Assembly (NCBI RefSeq): GCF_002847015.1
Contig: NZ_CP025085.1
Location: 3,224,001 to 3,288,000, forward strand
Direction of reading: 5' to 3'
Length of the DNA stretch: 64,000 nt
From: Prodigiosinella confusarubida
GTDB lineage: Bacteria; Pseudomonadota; Gammaproteobacteria; Enterobacterales; Enterobacteriaceae
Both the position numbers and the translations under genes were made by a program. This document shows, piece by piece, positions 10,672 through 22,944 of this stretch (position 1 is its first letter; each line of letters starts with the position of its first letter). Below the pieces are notes generated by a model. It was not told the DNA's origin and did not search any database. It saw nothing but the letters and a program-made list of their open reading frames with translations.

Positions 10672-12843
10672 TTACACTGTGTTAGATTCCTTACCTAATC
10701 CAAGTAATTTCTCAAACTCAACAGCAGGTACAGGACGCCCAAACAGATATCCCTGAGCCTGTTCACACCCTTTATTTCTTAATCGCTCATACTGTTCCTG
10801 CGTTTCAACGCCTTCAGCAATAACATTCAGACCAAAACTTTTGCCAAGGTAAAGAATAGCGCGAACGATTGCCGCATCAGGGGGAGAATCACACATGGCA
10901 AAAACAAAAGTCTGGTCAATTTTGAGCCGAGTTACCGGATAATTTTTCAACATACTTAACGAGGCATATCCGGTACCATAATCATCAAATGCGATACCAA
11001 CGCCTTCGTCACGAAGCTCGTTTAAAAGCTGCAACATATTTTCATCATGTCGAAGAATGATATTTTCGGTGATTTCAAGCTCCAAAGCGTCCGGGGGCAA
11101 TCCAGTGAGGGATAGTACCGACTTTATATTTTGTGCCAGCATTCCAGAACGGAACTGAGCAGCAAACAGATTAACACTGATACGAAAATCTTTGGCACCG
11201 GCATTGCGCCAATCCGCAGCCTGCCAGCAAGCTGTTTGTAAAACCCAGTCACCAACACGCTCGGCCCATGGACCTCGTTCCAATGCTGCAATGAAAGCAG
11301 CAGGACTCAGTAATCCTTTATAAGGATGTCGCCAGCGTAGCAGCGCCTCAGCGCCAACAATCCGATTATCAATCAGGCTGACCTGCGGTTGATAAAATAC
11401 CTCAAATTCACTCTGTTCATACGCACGAATAAATTCCAGTTGGAAAGCATGCTTGGCTTGAAAAACTTCCCTTAACTCACGAGTGAAGAAACGGTAACAG
11501 TTACGCCCCTCTGCCTTAGCCTGGTATAATGCCAAATCAGCACTGGTTAACAGATCCTGCACCGATACTCCGTTGGACGGGTGCATGACCAAGCCAATGC
11601 TGGCACTGGTATTGATCTGCTTATCCTCGATAATAATAGCCTGAGAAATATCATAGATAATCCGTTCAGCAATATTTGCTGCCAGTCGGGGATCATCAAG
11701 TCGAGGCAGCAGCAAAGCAAATTCATCTCCGCCCATACGCGCCACAAGATCATCGCTACGGACACTGGCCTGCAACTTTTTTGCTACACTGATAAGAATT
11801 TCATCCCCGCTGGGGTGGCCCAAACTATCGTTAATATATTTAAAACCATCCAGATCGATTATCATCACGCACACGGAGGAACCGACCTTCACTACTTGCT
11901 CTAAAGTCGATGTCAGTAACGTCCGGTTGGCAAGCCCTGTGAGCGGATCACGATGAGCTTGAAGAAATAACCGTTCTTCATAACGCCGACGCTCCATCGC
12001 ATCTCGCAAAATGGCGCAGTAACTGGCAGTATTATTCTCTTTCCACATAGACACGGAAATTTCGATCGGAAGTAGCGCACCACTCATGGTCCGGGCTTCA
12101 CGTTTAATGCTACCGCCTTTGAGCTGCGCCGTGCTGTCCATAGAAAGATGATGAAGCTGAACCACAAACATATCAGGTACCACTGTGCTGATGTGCTGGC
12201 CAACTATCTGTTCTCTGGTATATTCCAGCATTTTTTCAGCCGATTCATTCCAGAAGGTGATAATCCCTTTCTCATCAACACATAAAACGGTGTCTGGTGA
12301 TGTTTTTGCGATATGTTCAAAACGTATCTGACTATCCATCCTAGCCAATTGAAGCCGCCGCATTTCCAACTTATCCATAACTAATGCAGCCAAATCCTGC
12401 AAGTTATGAGCATCTCTTGCACTGAACGATGTTCGCGGTTTCTGGTCGATAATGCTAAGCGCACCAATAGCATAACCAGTGGACGTTCGCAGCGGAATCC
12501 CAGCATAGAACCTGATGTGGGGTTTTCCGATCACTAGAGGACTATTTTTAAAACGGGAATCTTTGCGAGCATCAGAAATAACCATAATCCTTTTTCTGAG
12601 GATCGTATGGGTACAAAATGAAATTTCACGTGGCGTCTCACAAGTTGAAACCCCTGTGCCGACCGCAATGAGCTGACGCTCTCCTTCCAGAAGAGAAACT
12701 AATACGATAGGAACATTAAAAACATTTGCCGCCAGGTTAGTCAGATTATTAAAACCAGAATCAGACAATGGGCAATTGATACCATACTCACTCAACGCCG
12801 CAAGCCGGTTTTGTTCATCTTTATTTACTGGGGCTCGACTCAT
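10672..12843 (-). CDS. GAF-PAS-GGDEF-EAL cyclic-di-GMP enzyme
   Basis: Soluble composite signalling protein of 723 residues that could make and degrade cyclic di-GMP. Domains are GAF (about 25-165), PAS (175-285), diguanylate cyclase (290-455) and phosphodiesterase EAL (475-715). The cyclase signature is intact (GGDEF at 371-375), and an RSDD inhibitory I-site lies exactly five residues before it (362-365). The EAL domain keeps Glu499 (AEALLRW), ELEITEN, FDDYGTGY, LKIDQTF and AEGVET, so both activities look possible. No membrane segment is seen, so the signal is probably cytoplasmic. It stands alone. I do not recognise a specific gene name. Confidence 0.93.
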   Translation of the reverse strand: MSRAPVNKDEQNRLAALSEYGINCPLSDSGFNNLTNLAANVFNVPIVLVSLLEGERQLIAVGTGVSTCETPREISFCTHTILRKRIMVISDARKDSRFKNSPLVIGKPHIRFYAGIPLRTSTGYAIGALSIIDQKPRTSFSARDAHNLQDLAALVMDKLEMRRLQLARMDSQIRFEHIAKTSPDTVLCVDEKGIITFWNESAEKMLEYTREQIVGQHISTVVPDMFVVQLHHLSMDSTAQLKGGSIKREARTMSGALLPIEISVSMWKENNTASYCAILRDAMERRRYEERLFLQAHRDPLTGLANRTLLTSTLEQVVKVGSSVCVMIIDLDGFKYINDSLGHPSGDEILISVAKKLQASVRSDDLVARMGGDEFALLLPRLDDPRLAANIAERIIYDISQAIIIEDKQINTSASIGLVMHPSNGVSVQDLLTSADLALYQAKAEGRNCYRFFTRELREVFQAKHAFQLEFIRAYEQSEFEVFYQPQVSLIDNRIVGAEALLRWRHPYKGLLSPAAFIAALERGPWAERVGDWVLQTACWQAADWRNAGAKDFRISVNLFAAQFRSGMLAQNIKSVLSLTGLPPDALELEITENIILRHDENMLQLLNELRDEGVGIAFDDYGTGYASLSMLKNYPVTRLKIDQTFVFAMCDSPPDAAIVRAILYLGKSFGLNVIAEGVETQEQYERLRNKGCEQAQGYLFGRPVPAVEFEKLLGLGKESNTV

Positions 12844-13533
12844 GGGGTTCCCCTTACATTATCCATTGTTTTAGCTGTCAAAATTTGTAGCTGGTTGCCA
12901 TAGAACTCAGTGCCGTTTCTTTTTGATCACACAAAAACAGGTTATCGATGGAGAAAACCACCGACCTGTTGATTAGTGATAATACGATAACTGTCTACTA
13001 TCCTTTTTTGCCTGTTTACCTTGTTGAAATGGTTACATCACTCAATACAATTGCCAAGCAGTGTTTGACACAATAGCAAAATGCAGGCATTGAGAAAGCA
13101 TTATGATAAAAAATTTTGCGCTGTTCTTACACCCTTGAGATCAGTAATCAAGGAATAAATACATTAAGTTACCTAAGTAAATTACTTTATGTTACAACGG
13201 AAAATGCCAAGATTTGCAAAAAATAAAGGATTAAAAATTATCATCTCTGTGCATAGATAATAGTACATCTAATACTCATCAGCGAAATAGCAGACTCACC
13301 ACGACAGCTAAATTAAGAACATTGTGGTGAAAAAACCACTCTTTGTCATTAATCTTCACGCTACTGGTGAAAGTGGGCACTATTCAATATTAATTGGGGA
13401 AAAACACGGCGTTACATACTCAGAGAGAGCACTTCCTCACATGAGAAACATGGACTCGATCAGCACAAATAAGAGGGAAAAATCCCATTAGATGGACGTA
13501 AATGCTGATTCAAAACTTACAAGTTGTAATAAC
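12844..13533. other. Intergenic region upstream of the GGDEF-EAL gene
   Basis: About 690 A/T-rich bases without a convincing coding frame. They contain the minus-strand hairpin at 12936-12970 described separately, which might end an unrecognised RNA. The promoter of the GGDEF-EAL gene must lie in the part next to 12843. Confidence 0.5.
12931..12970 (-). terminator. Orphan intrinsic-terminator-like hairpin
   Basis: On the minus strand ACAGGT and its complement (12964-12970 with 12936-12942) enclose a second stem CGGTGG/CCATCG around TTTTCT, and the hairpin is followed by TTTTTG. The icd transcript already ends at 13534-13565, so this hairpin has no known upstream gene. Confidence 0.45.
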
Positions 13534-13565
13534 GAACCCCACGAAACTCAAGTGTCGTGAGGTTC
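13534..13565 (-). terminator. Intrinsic terminator of icd
   Basis: Eleven-base stem GAACCTCACGA/TCGTGGGGTTC with one mismatch and a 10-nt loop, 14 nt after the icd stop codon on the minus strand. The T tract is weak. Confidence 0.7.
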
Positions 13566-13579
13566 AAAATTATAATATC

Positions 13580-14833
13580 TTACATATTGTCAATAATATC
13601 TTGCGCAAACTCACTGCATTTACGCAATGTCGCACCATCCATCAGACGTTCAAAATCGTAAGTTACAGTCTTATTTTTAATCGCCCCTTCCATGCCTTGA
13701 ACAATCAGGTCAGCGGCTTCAAACCATTCCATATGGCGTAACATCATCTCTGCAGACAAGATAATAGAACCAGGGTTGACCTTATCCTGACCCGCATATT
13801 TTGGTGCAGTGCCATGAGTAGCTTCAAATAGCGCACACTCGTCACCAATGTTGGCTCCCGGGGCAATACCGATACCACCGACCTGCGCGGCCAAAGCATC
13901 TGAAATGTAGTCACCATTCAGGTTCATGCAAGCGATCACATCATATTCAGCCGGACGCAGTAAAATTTGTTGCAGGAACGCATCGGCAATAACATCTTTA
14001 ACAACAATATCTTTACCCGTTTTCGGATTCTTGATTTTTACCCATGGTCCGCCATCAATCAGTTCACCGCCAAACTCTTCGCGAGCAAGCTGATATCCCC
14101 AATCTTTAAAGGCCCCTTCAGTAAACTTCATGATATTGCCTTTATGCACCAGCGTGAGGGAATCACGGTCATTCGTGATGGCATATTCAATCGCTGCGCG
14201 TACCAGGCGTTTGGTCCCTTCTTCAGAGCACGGCTTCACACCAATACCACACTGCTGTGGGAAGCGGATTTTAGTAACGCCCATCTCTTCACGCAGGAAT
14301 GCAATCACTTTATCTGCTTCAGCAGTACCTGCTTTCCACTCAATGCCTGCATAGATGTCTTCTGCGTTTTCACGAAAGATCACCATGTCAGTCAGTTCCG
14401 GATGTTTTACCGGGCTTGGCGTCCCTTCATAATAACGAACCGGACGCAGACAAATATAAAGATCCAGTTGCTGGCGTAGCGCTACGTTTAAAGAGCGAAT
14501 ACCGCCACCGACTGGTGTTGTCAGAGGGCCTTTAATCGCCACACGATATTCACGAATCAAATCCAGCGTCTCTTCTGGCAACCAGACATCTTTACCGTAA
14601 ACTTGTGTTGATTTTTCACCGGTATAGATTTCCATCCAGGAAATAGCACGTTTTCCCTGATAAGCTTTTTTTACTGCAGCATTAACAACATGAATCATGG
14701 CAGGAGTAACATCGACACCAATACCGTCCCCTTCAATGAACGGAATAACCGGGTTATCAGGAACCACCAATTTACCCTGACTATCAACTGTGATTTTCTG
14801 ACCTTCCGCCGGTACAACTACTTTGCTTTCCAT
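13580..14833 (-). CDS. icd: NADP-dependent isocitrate dehydrogenase
   Basis: Oxidatively decarboxylates isocitrate to 2-oxoglutarate in the citric acid cycle. The start at 14833 gives [20 protein letters not shown] and 417 residues, as in E. coli; seven extra codons upstream are not supported. The phosphorylation and substrate loop [15 protein letters not shown] carries the serine modified by AceK (Ser113 in E. coli). The metal-binding aspartates lie in [14 protein letters not shown]. The NADP-binding [14 protein letters not shown] segment is present. The gene is divergent from rluE, the arrangement seen in enterobacteria. Confidence 0.98.
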   Translation of the reverse strand: MESKVVVPAEGQKITVDSQGKLVVPDNPVIPFIEGDGIGVDVTPAMIHVVNAAVKKAYQGKRAISWMEIYTGEKSTQVYGKDVWLPEETLDLIREYRVAIKGPLTTPVGGGIRSLNVALRQQLDLYICLRPVRYYEGTPSPVKHPELTDMVIFRENAEDIYAGIEWKAGTAEADKVIAFLREEMGVTKIRFPQQCGIGVKPCSEEGTKRLVRAAIEYAITNDRDSLTLVHKGNIMKFTEGAFKDWGYQLAREEFGGELIDGGPWVKIKNPKTGKDIVVKDVIADAFLQQILLRPAEYDVIACMNLNGDYISDALAAQVGGIGIAPGANIGDECALFEATHGTAPKYAGQDKVNPGSIILSAEMMLRHMEWFEAADLIVQGMEGAIKNKTVTYDFERLMDGATLRKCSEFAQDIIDNM

Positions 14834-14964
14834 TAACCTCTCCTTCGAGCGCAATTTTGTTAATGAGTTGTAAGATGTATGCCGATACTACTTGAATATT
14901 CAGCTCACGCCAATCGCAAACCATTTCGAGTATAATGTTTTTGTCATTCGCAACCAGTAAGAAG

Positions 14965-15591
14965 ATGAATAAATTCTCTGTTAGAAATCACAAGCTTAAA
15001 CGTTTCAGCTCACGGTCGTTCAAAAAAAGCACACCTGCTTCTCAGCTGCGTCGTATTGTGCTGTTTAATAAGCCTTTCGATGTACTATCACAGTTCACAG
15101 ATGAGGCCGGACGAACAACACTGAAGGACTATATACCATTCAGTGACATCTATGCGGCAGGGCGTTTGGACCGCGATAGCGAAGGGCTGATGATCCTGAC
15201 CAACGATGGTGTTCTTCAGGCCCGTCTGACACAGCCCGGCAAACGAACACCTAAAATCTATTATGCGCAGGTTGAAGGTATCCCTGATAACACGGCACTC
15301 GCGCAGTTTAAAGCTGGTCTGGCATTAAAAGACGGACGCACGCTGCCAGCAGACGTCGAGATAGTTCCTGAACCAGAATGGTTATGGCCCAGAATCCCCC
15401 CTATTCGCGATCGGAAATCTATCCCGGTGTGTTGGCTAAAAGTTACTCTGTATGAAGGCCGTAATAGACAAGTACGCCGGATGACGGCTCACATAGGTTT
15501 TCCTACACTGCGGCTGATACGTTACAGTATGTCGAATCATACCCTGGAGGGATTACTCCCTGGGGCATGGAAAGAGGTAGATAATGTTTAG
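14965..15591 (+). CDS. rluE: 23S rRNA pseudouridine(2457) synthase
   Basis: RsuA-family enzyme that converts U2457 of 23S rRNA to pseudouridine. The chosen start at 14965 gives [20 protein letters not shown] and 208 residues. A frame from 14935 adds ten atypical residues. The family motif [17 protein letters not shown] contains the catalytic aspartate, and KIYYAQVEG and [20 protein letters not shown] complete the fold. There is no S4 domain, as in E. coli RluE. Its last 8 bases overlap nudJ, so the two are translationally coupled. Confidence 0.95.
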   Translation: MNKFSVRNHKLKRFSSRSFKKSTPASQLRRIVLFNKPFDVLSQFTDEAGRTTLKDYIPFSDIYAAGRLDRDSEGLMILTNDGVLQARLTQPGKRTPKIYYAQVEGIPDNTALAQFKAGLALKDGRTLPADVEIVPEPEWLWPRIPPIRDRKSIPVCWLKVTLYEGRNRQVRRMTAHIGFPTLRLIRYSMSNHTLEGLLPGAWKEVDNV

Positions 15592-16030
15592 ACCCCACGT
15601 CACTGTCGCCTGCGTTGTCCAGGCGGAGAGTCATTTTTTGATAGTGGAAGAAATTATTAACCATAAACGGCTCTGGAATCAGCCAGCCGGGCACCTTGAA
15701 GCCGATGAGACATTGATTCAGGCAGCCAGTCGTGAGTTGTGTGAAGAAACAGGCATACGAGCCATGCCACAGGCTTTTCTGCAACTGCACCAATGGATCG
15801 CCCCAGACCATACATCTTTTTTGCGGTTCTGCTTTACTATCGATCTGCCTGAACGTGTTGCGACCATGCCACAAGATAGTGATATTGACTGTTGCCACTG
15901 GCTGACCGCAGAAGAAATCATTCATTCAGATCAGTTACGCTCCCCGCTAGTCGCCGAAAGCATCCGTTGTTATCAACGTGGTCTGCGTTATCCACTCGCA
16001 TTGCTGGAAGCCTTTAACTGGCCATACTAA
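15584..16030 (+). CDS. nudJ: Phosphatase NudJ (Nudix hydrolase)
   Basis: Nudix hydrolase that in E. coli removes phosphate from nucleoside di- and triphosphates and from HMP-PP, the thiamine precursor. The protein has 148 residues. The Nudix box [23 protein letters not shown] keeps the glycine, all glutamates and the arginine of G-x5-E-x7-R-E-U-x-E-E-x-G. It overlaps the end of rluE and is followed about 100 bases later by mnmA, the same order as in E. coli. Confidence 0.95.
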   Translation: MFRPHVTVACVVQAESHFLIVEEIINHKRLWNQPAGHLEADETLIQAASRELCEETGIRAMPQAFLQLHQWIAPDHTSFLRFCFTIDLPERVATMPQDSDIDCCHWLTAEEIIHSDQLRSPLVAESIRCYQRGLRYPLALLEAFNWPY

Positions 16031-16132
16031 AGCAGCAGCAGAAGGCGGTGCAGCCCAATAGTCAACATGCTAAAATGCACCACCCGTTTTTTGCCTTAAC
16101 GCATTATATATTTTTCAGTTTGTGAGACTCTC

Positions 16133-17245
16133 ATGTCAGATAACAGCCAGAAAAAAGTAATTGTCGGTATGTCCGGCGGTGTCGATTCTTCCGTTTCCGC
16201 TTACCTGCTTCAACAACAGGGATATCAGGTCGAGGGCCTGTTCATGAAGAACTGGGAGGAGGATGACGACACAGAATACTGTTCTGCCGCTACTGATCTG
16301 GCCGATGCACAAGCCGTTTGCGACAAGCTGGGTGTCGAGTTGCACACAGTAAATTTCGCCGCAGAATACTGGGATAACGTTTTTGAACACTTCTTGGCGG
16401 AATATAAAGCGGGACGCACGCCGAACCCCGATATTCTGTGCAACAAGGAGATCAAGTTTAAAGCCTTCCTTGAATTTGCCGCCGAAGATCTGGGTGCCGA
16501 TTTTATTGCCACTGGGCACTATGTCCGGCGTCAGGATATTAATGGAAAAAGCCACCTGTTGCGTGGTCTGGATGGCAATAAAGACCAAAGCTATTTTCTT
16601 TATACACTCAGTCATCAACAATTGTCACAAAGCCTGTTTCCGGTCGGTGAACTGGAAAAACCGCAGGTCAGAAAAATTGCCGAACAATTGGATTTAGCGA
16701 CGGCTAAAAAGAAAGATTCCACTGGCATCTGTTTTATTGGCGAGCGTAAATTCCGCGAATTTCTGGCTCGCTATCTACCGGCTCAACCAGGCGCCATTAT
16801 CTCGGTTGATGATGGGAAAACGAGGGGTGAACATCAAGGGTTGATGTATCACACATTGGGACAGCGCAAAGGCTTGGGTATTGGTGGCGTGAAAGAAGGC
16901 GGTGACGATCCGTGGTATGTCGTAGATAAAGACGTCGTGAATAATATTCTGTACGTCGCTCAGGGTCATGAACATCCAAGATTGATGTCTGATGGTCTTA
17001 TCGCCCAACAATTGCATTGGGTTGACCGCAATCCACTCACCCATGAACTGCATTGTGTGGTCAAAACCCGTTATCGACAGGCTGATATTCCATGCACGGT
17101 TATCCCCATCGACGGTGACCGGATTCAGGTTCGCTTTGGCAAGCCAGTCGCTGCCGTCACACCAGGACAATCTGCCGTTTTCTATCAGGATGAAATCTGT
17201 CTTGGTGGAGGCATTATCGAAGAGCGTCAGCCCGCTTACAATTAA
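16133..17245 (+). CDS. mnmA: tRNA-uridine 2-sulfurtransferase MnmA
   Basis: Installs the 2-thio group on wobble uridine 34 of tRNA-Lys, -Glu and -Gln, receiving sulfur from the TusE relay. The protein has 370 residues. The ATP pyrophosphatase P-loop [16 protein letters not shown] is at the N terminus. The two catalytic cysteines are Cys103 ([12 protein letters not shown]) and the later one in [13 protein letters not shown]. The C-terminal beta domain is complete. In E. coli hflD follows directly; here a chemoreceptor gene and about 2.7 kb separate the two. Confidence 0.98.
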   Translation: MSDNSQKKVIVGMSGGVDSSVSAYLLQQQGYQVEGLFMKNWEEDDDTEYCSAATDLADAQAVCDKLGVELHTVNFAAEYWDNVFEHFLAEYKAGRTPNPDILCNKEIKFKAFLEFAAEDLGADFIATGHYVRRQDINGKSHLLRGLDGNKDQSYFLYTLSHQQLSQSLFPVGELEKPQVRKIAEQLDLATAKKKDSTGICFIGERKFREFLARYLPAQPGAIISVDDGKTRGEHQGLMYHTLGQRKGLGIGGVKEGGDDPWYVVDKDVVNNILYVAQGHEHPRLMSDGLIAQQLHWVDRNPLTHELHCVVKTRYRQADIPCTVIPIDGDRIQVRFGKPVAAVTPGQSAVFYQDEICLGGGIIEERQPAYN

Positions 17246-17457
17246 CCGTGTTACTCTTTTCGCATGGTAAAGGATGCCAGGTGGTGTCCTTGAGCTTGAT
17301 AACAAAGTGCACATCGCGGCGATAATCGGAAGATTGTAAAGACACTGCAAGTACCTATATGTAAGCTCAAGCCGCGCCATCCTTGACGCGGATGCTTTAC
17401 TCTTCTCTCCCATTATCACTGTTCTGACACCGCACATAAGTTTGCCAATGATCTGCA

Positions 17458-17478
17458 GGTGCCAGATGGCGCCTTTTT
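17458..17478 (+). terminator. Intrinsic terminator downstream of mnmA
   Basis: Plus-strand hairpin GGTGCC-AGAT-GGCGCC (one G-U pair) followed by five T residues. It is 213 nt beyond the mnmA stop and just before the converging chemoreceptor gene. Confidence 0.65.
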
Positions 17479-17507
17479 ACTTATTGCATTAACGTATTCG
17501 GCAACAA

Positions 17508-19175
17508 TCAGAATTTTTCCCAGTTGTTATCATTAGATACCATTTTTTTCGCTGACGTTGCGCCAGGGAGCGCTATTGGTTGTGATCTGCTGCTTTCTCT
17601 CTCTGGTGAACGTTCATCTGACTCCGACATCTGAAAAATAGAAACGATTTCCGTCAAACGTCGTGCCTGTTCTTCAAGCGATGCTGAAGCAGCCGTTGAC
17701 TGTTCAACCAATGAGGCGTTCTGCTGAGTGACACTATCCATCTCTACAATCGCCTGGCCTACCTGGGAAATACCCTTACTTTGCTCATTGGAGGCGGATG
17801 CAATCTCACCCATAATATCGGTCACGCTGGTTACAGCTTTAACAATGTTATCCATTGCATCACCCGCACGAGTGACTTGCGTTGACCCCATGTTCACATT
17901 ATTGACAGATTCCCCGATAAGTCCTTCTATCTCTTTGGCCGCCTGCGCACTACGCTGTGCCAGACTCCGCACCTCACTGGCAACTACAGCAAATCCCCGC
18001 CCCTGCTCTCCGGCTCGCGCAGCCTCCACTGCTGCATTCAACGCCAGAATATTGGTCTGGAAAGCGATACTGTTGATAACGTTAATGATATCGGCAATTT
18101 TCTGAGAACTGCTACTAATTGCCCCCATAGTTTTAATCACTTCGCCAACGATATCACCCCCTTCGTGTGCCGTTTTCGACGCATTCTGTGCCAGCACGCT
18201 TGCCTGGCTGGCATTGTCAGCGTTTTGTTTCACCGCAGCACTAAGCTGCTCCATGCTGCTCGCAGTTTCTTCAAGCGCAGAAGCCTGTTCCTCGGTGCGT
18301 GAAGACAAGTCGGTATTACCGGAAGAAATTTCACTGGTTCCACGATAAATAGCTTCAGAGCTGCCACGGATTTCCGAAACAGTTTTTACCCAGTTATCCT
18401 GCATTTGCTGCACATAAGGAACGAGCTGACCTACACAGTTTCTTCCGGTATTTACCATTCTGGTATACAAATTACCGACAGCCAGAACTTGCAGATGCTT
18501 TTTGATTAGCTCAAGTGGTTTGATAACATAGGTTGCCAGATAACGGTCGGTGAGCAGTACAATGATAAAACCGACGATCAGCGCAGCAATCAACATTTGC
18601 TGGCATCGGTTCACCCATACAGAAATGCGGTCCTGAGCTTCAGCTTTTAACTGGAATATAGCCTTGTTGTATTGCTCGATGGCTACCGTAAAATTGTTAC
18701 GCAGCGAAGGGAAAATTTGAGTCAGTTTTTTGGCATCATCAATCCGATTCGCTTTGATGGCATCCGCTAACGGCGTGACACCTTCGGTGAAAAGTTTATA
18801 GGAGCTGTTGTAGATTAAACCAATAATCTTAGGATCAATGTTGACATGATCAATAGATTTAAATTGATCAAGTCCTTCTTTTAATTTATCCATCTCTTTC
18901 CCAGCCATCATAAGCTGGATATCCGCTAGTGAAGAATTGTCCTTGATTCTTGCGTCTAACGCACTGTAAAGCTGGTTTTGAACACGATAATAATGTGCAT
19001 TAGCATCATTTATAATATCGCCATTTCCTTGCTGAACATTCGTCAACTGTAACTCTTCAGTCAATTGATCCAGTGAGTAAAGCGCAAATGCTGACACCCC
19101 TCCCCATAAAATACAAAATAGGATAAGAATCAAAACCATCATAGTTCTTATTTTTATATCTCGAAGAAATCTCAT
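17508..19175 (-). CDS. Methyl-accepting chemotaxis protein
   Basis: Transmembrane chemoreceptor of 555 residues. TM1 lies at about 11-33, the periplasmic four-helix ligand domain at 34-190, TM2 at 192-213, HAMP at about 215-267, and the cytoplasmic coiled coil at 280-520. It carries methylation regions ([20 protein letters not shown]) and the CheA/CheW-binding tip ([20 protein letters not shown]). It ends in NWEKF, close to the NWETF pentapeptide that tethers CheR and CheB in E. coli, so it is a high-abundance-type receptor. The ligand is unknown. A sigma-28 promoter lies upstream. It interrupts the usual mnmA-hflD junction. Confidence 0.96.
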   Translation of the reverse strand: MRFLRDIKIRTMMVLILILFCILWGGVSAFALYSLDQLTEELQLTNVQQGNGDIINDANAHYYRVQNQLYSALDARIKDNSSLADIQLMMAGKEMDKLKEGLDQFKSIDHVNIDPKIIGLIYNSSYKLFTEGVTPLADAIKANRIDDAKKLTQIFPSLRNNFTVAIEQYNKAIFQLKAEAQDRISVWVNRCQQMLIAALIVGFIIVLLTDRYLATYVIKPLELIKKHLQVLAVGNLYTRMVNTGRNCVGQLVPYVQQMQDNWVKTVSEIRGSSEAIYRGTSEISSGNTDLSSRTEEQASALEETASSMEQLSAAVKQNADNASQASVLAQNASKTAHEGGDIVGEVIKTMGAISSSSQKIADIINVINSIAFQTNILALNAAVEAARAGEQGRGFAVVASEVRSLAQRSAQAAKEIEGLIGESVNNVNMGSTQVTRAGDAMDNIVKAVTSVTDIMGEIASASNEQSKGISQVGQAIVEMDSVTQQNASLVEQSTAASASLEEQARRLTEIVSIFQMSESDERSPERESSRSQPIALPGATSAKKMVSNDNNWEKF

Positions 19176-19300
19176 AATTCTACCCCTGATAAAACGCGTT
19201 ACGTATTGACCTCAATGAAATGAGGTAATTATTGGCTTTTCCGCTGGAACTCGTCCTATGGAGAGTCTTGCCTCCGGCTAAGAAATAAAGTTCTATTCTA

Positions 19301-19327
19301 TTATCGGCACGCTGAGGAAAATCTTTG
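19301..19327 (-). promoter_or_regulatory. Sigma-28 (FliA) promoter of the chemoreceptor gene
   Basis: Minus-strand CAAAGATT, an 11-base spacer, then GCCGATAA, against the FliA consensus TAAAGTTT-N11-GCCGATAA. The -10 element is a perfect match. It lies about 125 bases upstream of the ATG, so the receptor should be co-expressed with flagella. Confidence 0.85.
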
Positions 19328-19946
19328 ATCATTAATTTGAATCTGCTCAAACTTTTGATATTGATTTCACATGCATCATAACGTCTATTTAAATAACCAC
19401 TCATATGGAAAAAATGAATAACAACGGTTAAAAATCAAGAACGCAAATAAAAAAACAAAATACAGTTTTACTTATAATTATTACTGATAGATACCAACAA
19501 TAATCATTTACTCCATATAACACTTCATGCAGAAAATGAATCTTCATTAAATGACAACCCATCATACTTTCTGCATAAAAAGAGATAATAACGTAGAAAA
19601 CCAATCCCATTCAGACTGTCTATAGACAGTTAATCGATTACAAAGTAGTCAAACGAAACAAAGATATGCACATTATCTTCTCGTATTGCCATACGTAACC
19701 AACGATTGGAGAAACTGCATCTGTATATTTCTCTCTATCTGGCCCTACCAGAGGCTGTGTTCAACCAGCGTTTTATGGCATGATCTACTGAATTCAGCAT
19801 TGCACTCCAGTACAAATGTGGAAGTCCAGCATCAATTCAACTATCACTACTGATAAAAGGATTGCTCAACACTTTCTCCAGGTGCCATCCAGCAAGGCAC
19901 TCATGCAGGCTATTATCTATTATAAAGAACAATGACAGGAGCAACT
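19328..19946. other. Intergenic region between the chemoreceptor gene and hflD
   Basis: About 620 A/T-rich bases. Short frames on both strands lack ribosome-binding sites and family resemblance. It probably carries the hflD-purB promoter near the right end. Confidence 0.5.
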
Positions 19947-20579
19947 GTGGCTAAAAATTATCACGACATTACGCTGGCATTAGGCGGTATCTGCCAATCT
20001 GCCTGTCTGGTTCAACAACTGGCACATCAGGGCAACTGTAGTAGCGACGCTCTGAGAATCTCGCTTAACAGCATATTGATCGTGAACCCTGCCACTACAC
20101 TGGACGTTTTCGGCAATGAAGAAAGTAACCTGACAACAGGGTTGAAAACCTTGCTAAGTATACTGAATAGCACCCGTGGAGCTCTTAATACTGAGCTATC
20201 CCGCTATACATTCAGCCTCATAGCACTTGAACGACGCCTCGATAAAAATCGTTCAGCATTCAATGAACTGGGTAGTCGTATCAATCAGTTGGGCCGACAG
20301 ACAGAACACTATGATTTGCTTTCCGATACTATCATCAATGTCCTGGCTGGTATTTATGTGGACGTTATCAGCAAATTAGGTCCGCGTATTCAGGTTACAG
20401 GTTCAGTTGATATATTAAAAAACAATCAGATTCAAGCTAAAGTCAGAGCCATCTTGCTGGCTGGTATCCGCTCAGCAGTCCTGTGGCAGCAGGTCGGTGG
20501 TGGGCGTCTACAATTAATGTTTGCTCGCAACGCACTGGTAAAACACGCCCAACAGATACTGTCACACTCTTATGCCTGA
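19947..20579 (+). CDS. hflD: High frequency lysogenization protein HflD
   Basis: Peripheral inner-membrane protein; in E. coli it binds lambda CII and affects lysogenization. The chosen GTG start at 19947 gives (M)[20 protein letters not shown] and 210 residues, against 213 in E. coli. It has an AGGAG site at 19937-19941; an upstream in-frame ATG at 19932 would overlap that site. The conserved blocks GPRIQVTG and [21 protein letters not shown] residues ([20 protein letters not shown]) identify the family. It is 133 nt upstream of purB, its usual partner. Confidence 0.95.
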   Translation: MAKNYHDITLALGGICQSACLVQQLAHQGNCSSDALRISLNSILIVNPATTLDVFGNEESNLTTGLKTLLSILNSTRGALNTELSRYTFSLIALERRLDKNRSAFNELGSRINQLGRQTEHYDLLSDTIINVLAGIYVDVISKLGPRIQVTGSVDILKNNQIQAKVRAILLAGIRSAVLWQQVGGGRLQLMFARNALVKHAQQILSHSYA

Positions 20580-20688
20580 TGATCTCCTCGGAATGATGGA
20601 GATTACACCATAAGAGTGGTGGTCGCTTATTCCGGTTCGGCCACCAGCATGCGATACTATTACAACAATACATTTTATTTTTTGTTAA

Positions 20689-22083
<1,395 letters not shown>

Positions 22084-22095
22084 GTTATTCCCTAC

Positions 22096-22122
22096 TTGGC
22101 AGGCGAAACTCTGTCTGCCATC
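22096..22122 (+). terminator. Possible terminator after purB
   Basis: Inverted repeat TGGCAG/CTGCCA with a 12-nt loop, just after the purB stop codon and followed by a short T-rich stretch. It is weak. Confidence 0.4.
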
Positions 22123-22137
22123 ATTTCTACTTCCGTT

Positions 22138-22171
22138 TGTTTACCTGCCGTTTATGGCAGTTATGGATAAT
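22138..22171 (+). promoter_or_regulatory. PhoP box and -10 element of phoPQ
   Basis: Direct repeat TGTTTA-N5-CGTTTA (22138-22143 and 22149-22154) matches the PhoP box (T/G)GTTTA-N5-(T/G)GTTTA with one difference. A GATAAT -10 element begins 11 nt later (22166-22171), the class I PhoP spacing. It predicts autoregulated phoPQ transcription about 100 bases upstream of the phoP start. Confidence 0.8.
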
Positions 22172-22259
22172 CTTATCCGTCATTATTGCCAACCGTGTGA
22201 TATTGGCTCACCGCTATAGTCAAAACACCTTCCTTCAGGATCCACTCAGAGAAAAAACC

Positions 22260-22943
22260 ATGCGTATTCTTATTGTTGAAGATAATGTTCTGTTACGCCA
22301 TCACCTGAGTGTTCAGATGAATGAGATGGGACATCAGGTGGATGCGGCCTCTGATGCCAAAGAAGCCGATTATTTTCTCCATGAGCACGCACCAGACATT
22401 GCCGTTATCGATCTAGGGTTACCGGTTGAAGATGGCACCAGTTTGATCCGACGTTGGCGGGCACAGCAGATCAAACTGCCAATTCTGGTATTAACCGCCC
22501 GAGAAAGCTGGCAGGAGAAGGTCGCCGTTCTGGAAGCCGGGGCCGACGATTATGTCACCAAGCCATTTCACATGGAGGAAGTAGTCGCTCGCATGCAGGC
22601 GTTAATGCGTCGTAACTGTGGCCTGGCATCACAAATTATCAGCATTCCCCCGTTTGAGATCGATCTGTCTCGCCGGGAATTACTGGTCCGTGGCATCAAC
22701 GTAAAATTAACAGCTTTTGAATACACCATTATCGAAACGTTAATTCGTAACTGTGGAAAAGTCGTCAGCAAAGAATCACTAATGTTACAACTCTATCCCG
22801 ACGCCGAACTGCGTGAAAGCCACACCATTGATGTACTCATGGGTCGACTGCGCAAAAAATTACAGGCCATAGACTCCCATGAAGTCATCACGACGGTCAG
22901 AAGTCAGGGCTATCGCTTCGATATCAGTATGCACCAGGACTGA
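22260..22943 (+). CDS. phoP: Response regulator PhoP
   Basis: OmpR-family transcription factor activated by PhoQ in low magnesium, acid or with cationic peptides; in Dickeya it affects virulence and peptide resistance. The start at 22260 gives [20 protein letters not shown] and 227 residues. The receiver domain has the acidic pocket (EDN), phospho-acceptor Asp in [12 protein letters not shown], and Lys in [12 protein letters not shown]. The winged helix spans about 125-222 with LMGRLRKKL and [10 protein letters not shown] longer frame from 22137 is unlikely because it covers the PhoP box. phoQ follows with a 1-nt gap. Confidence 0.97.
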   Translation: MRILIVEDNVLLRHHLSVQMNEMGHQVDAASDAKEADYFLHEHAPDIAVIDLGLPVEDGTSLIRRWRAQQIKLPILVLTARESWQEKVAVLEAGADDYVTKPFHMEEVVARMQALMRRNCGLASQIISIPPFEIDLSRRELLVRGINVKLTAFEYTIIETLIRNCGKVVSKESLMLQLYPDAELRESHTIDVLMGRLRKKLQAIDSHEVITTVRSQGYRFDISMHQD

Positions 22944-22944
22944 T

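Noticed and set aside
13502-13741. 79-codon plus-strand frame across the icd 3' end
   Set aside because: Antisense to icd and its terminator; chance frame.
19180-19404. 74-codon minus-strand frame upstream of the chemoreceptor gene
   Set aside because: It covers the sigma-28 promoter and leader and lacks family resemblance.
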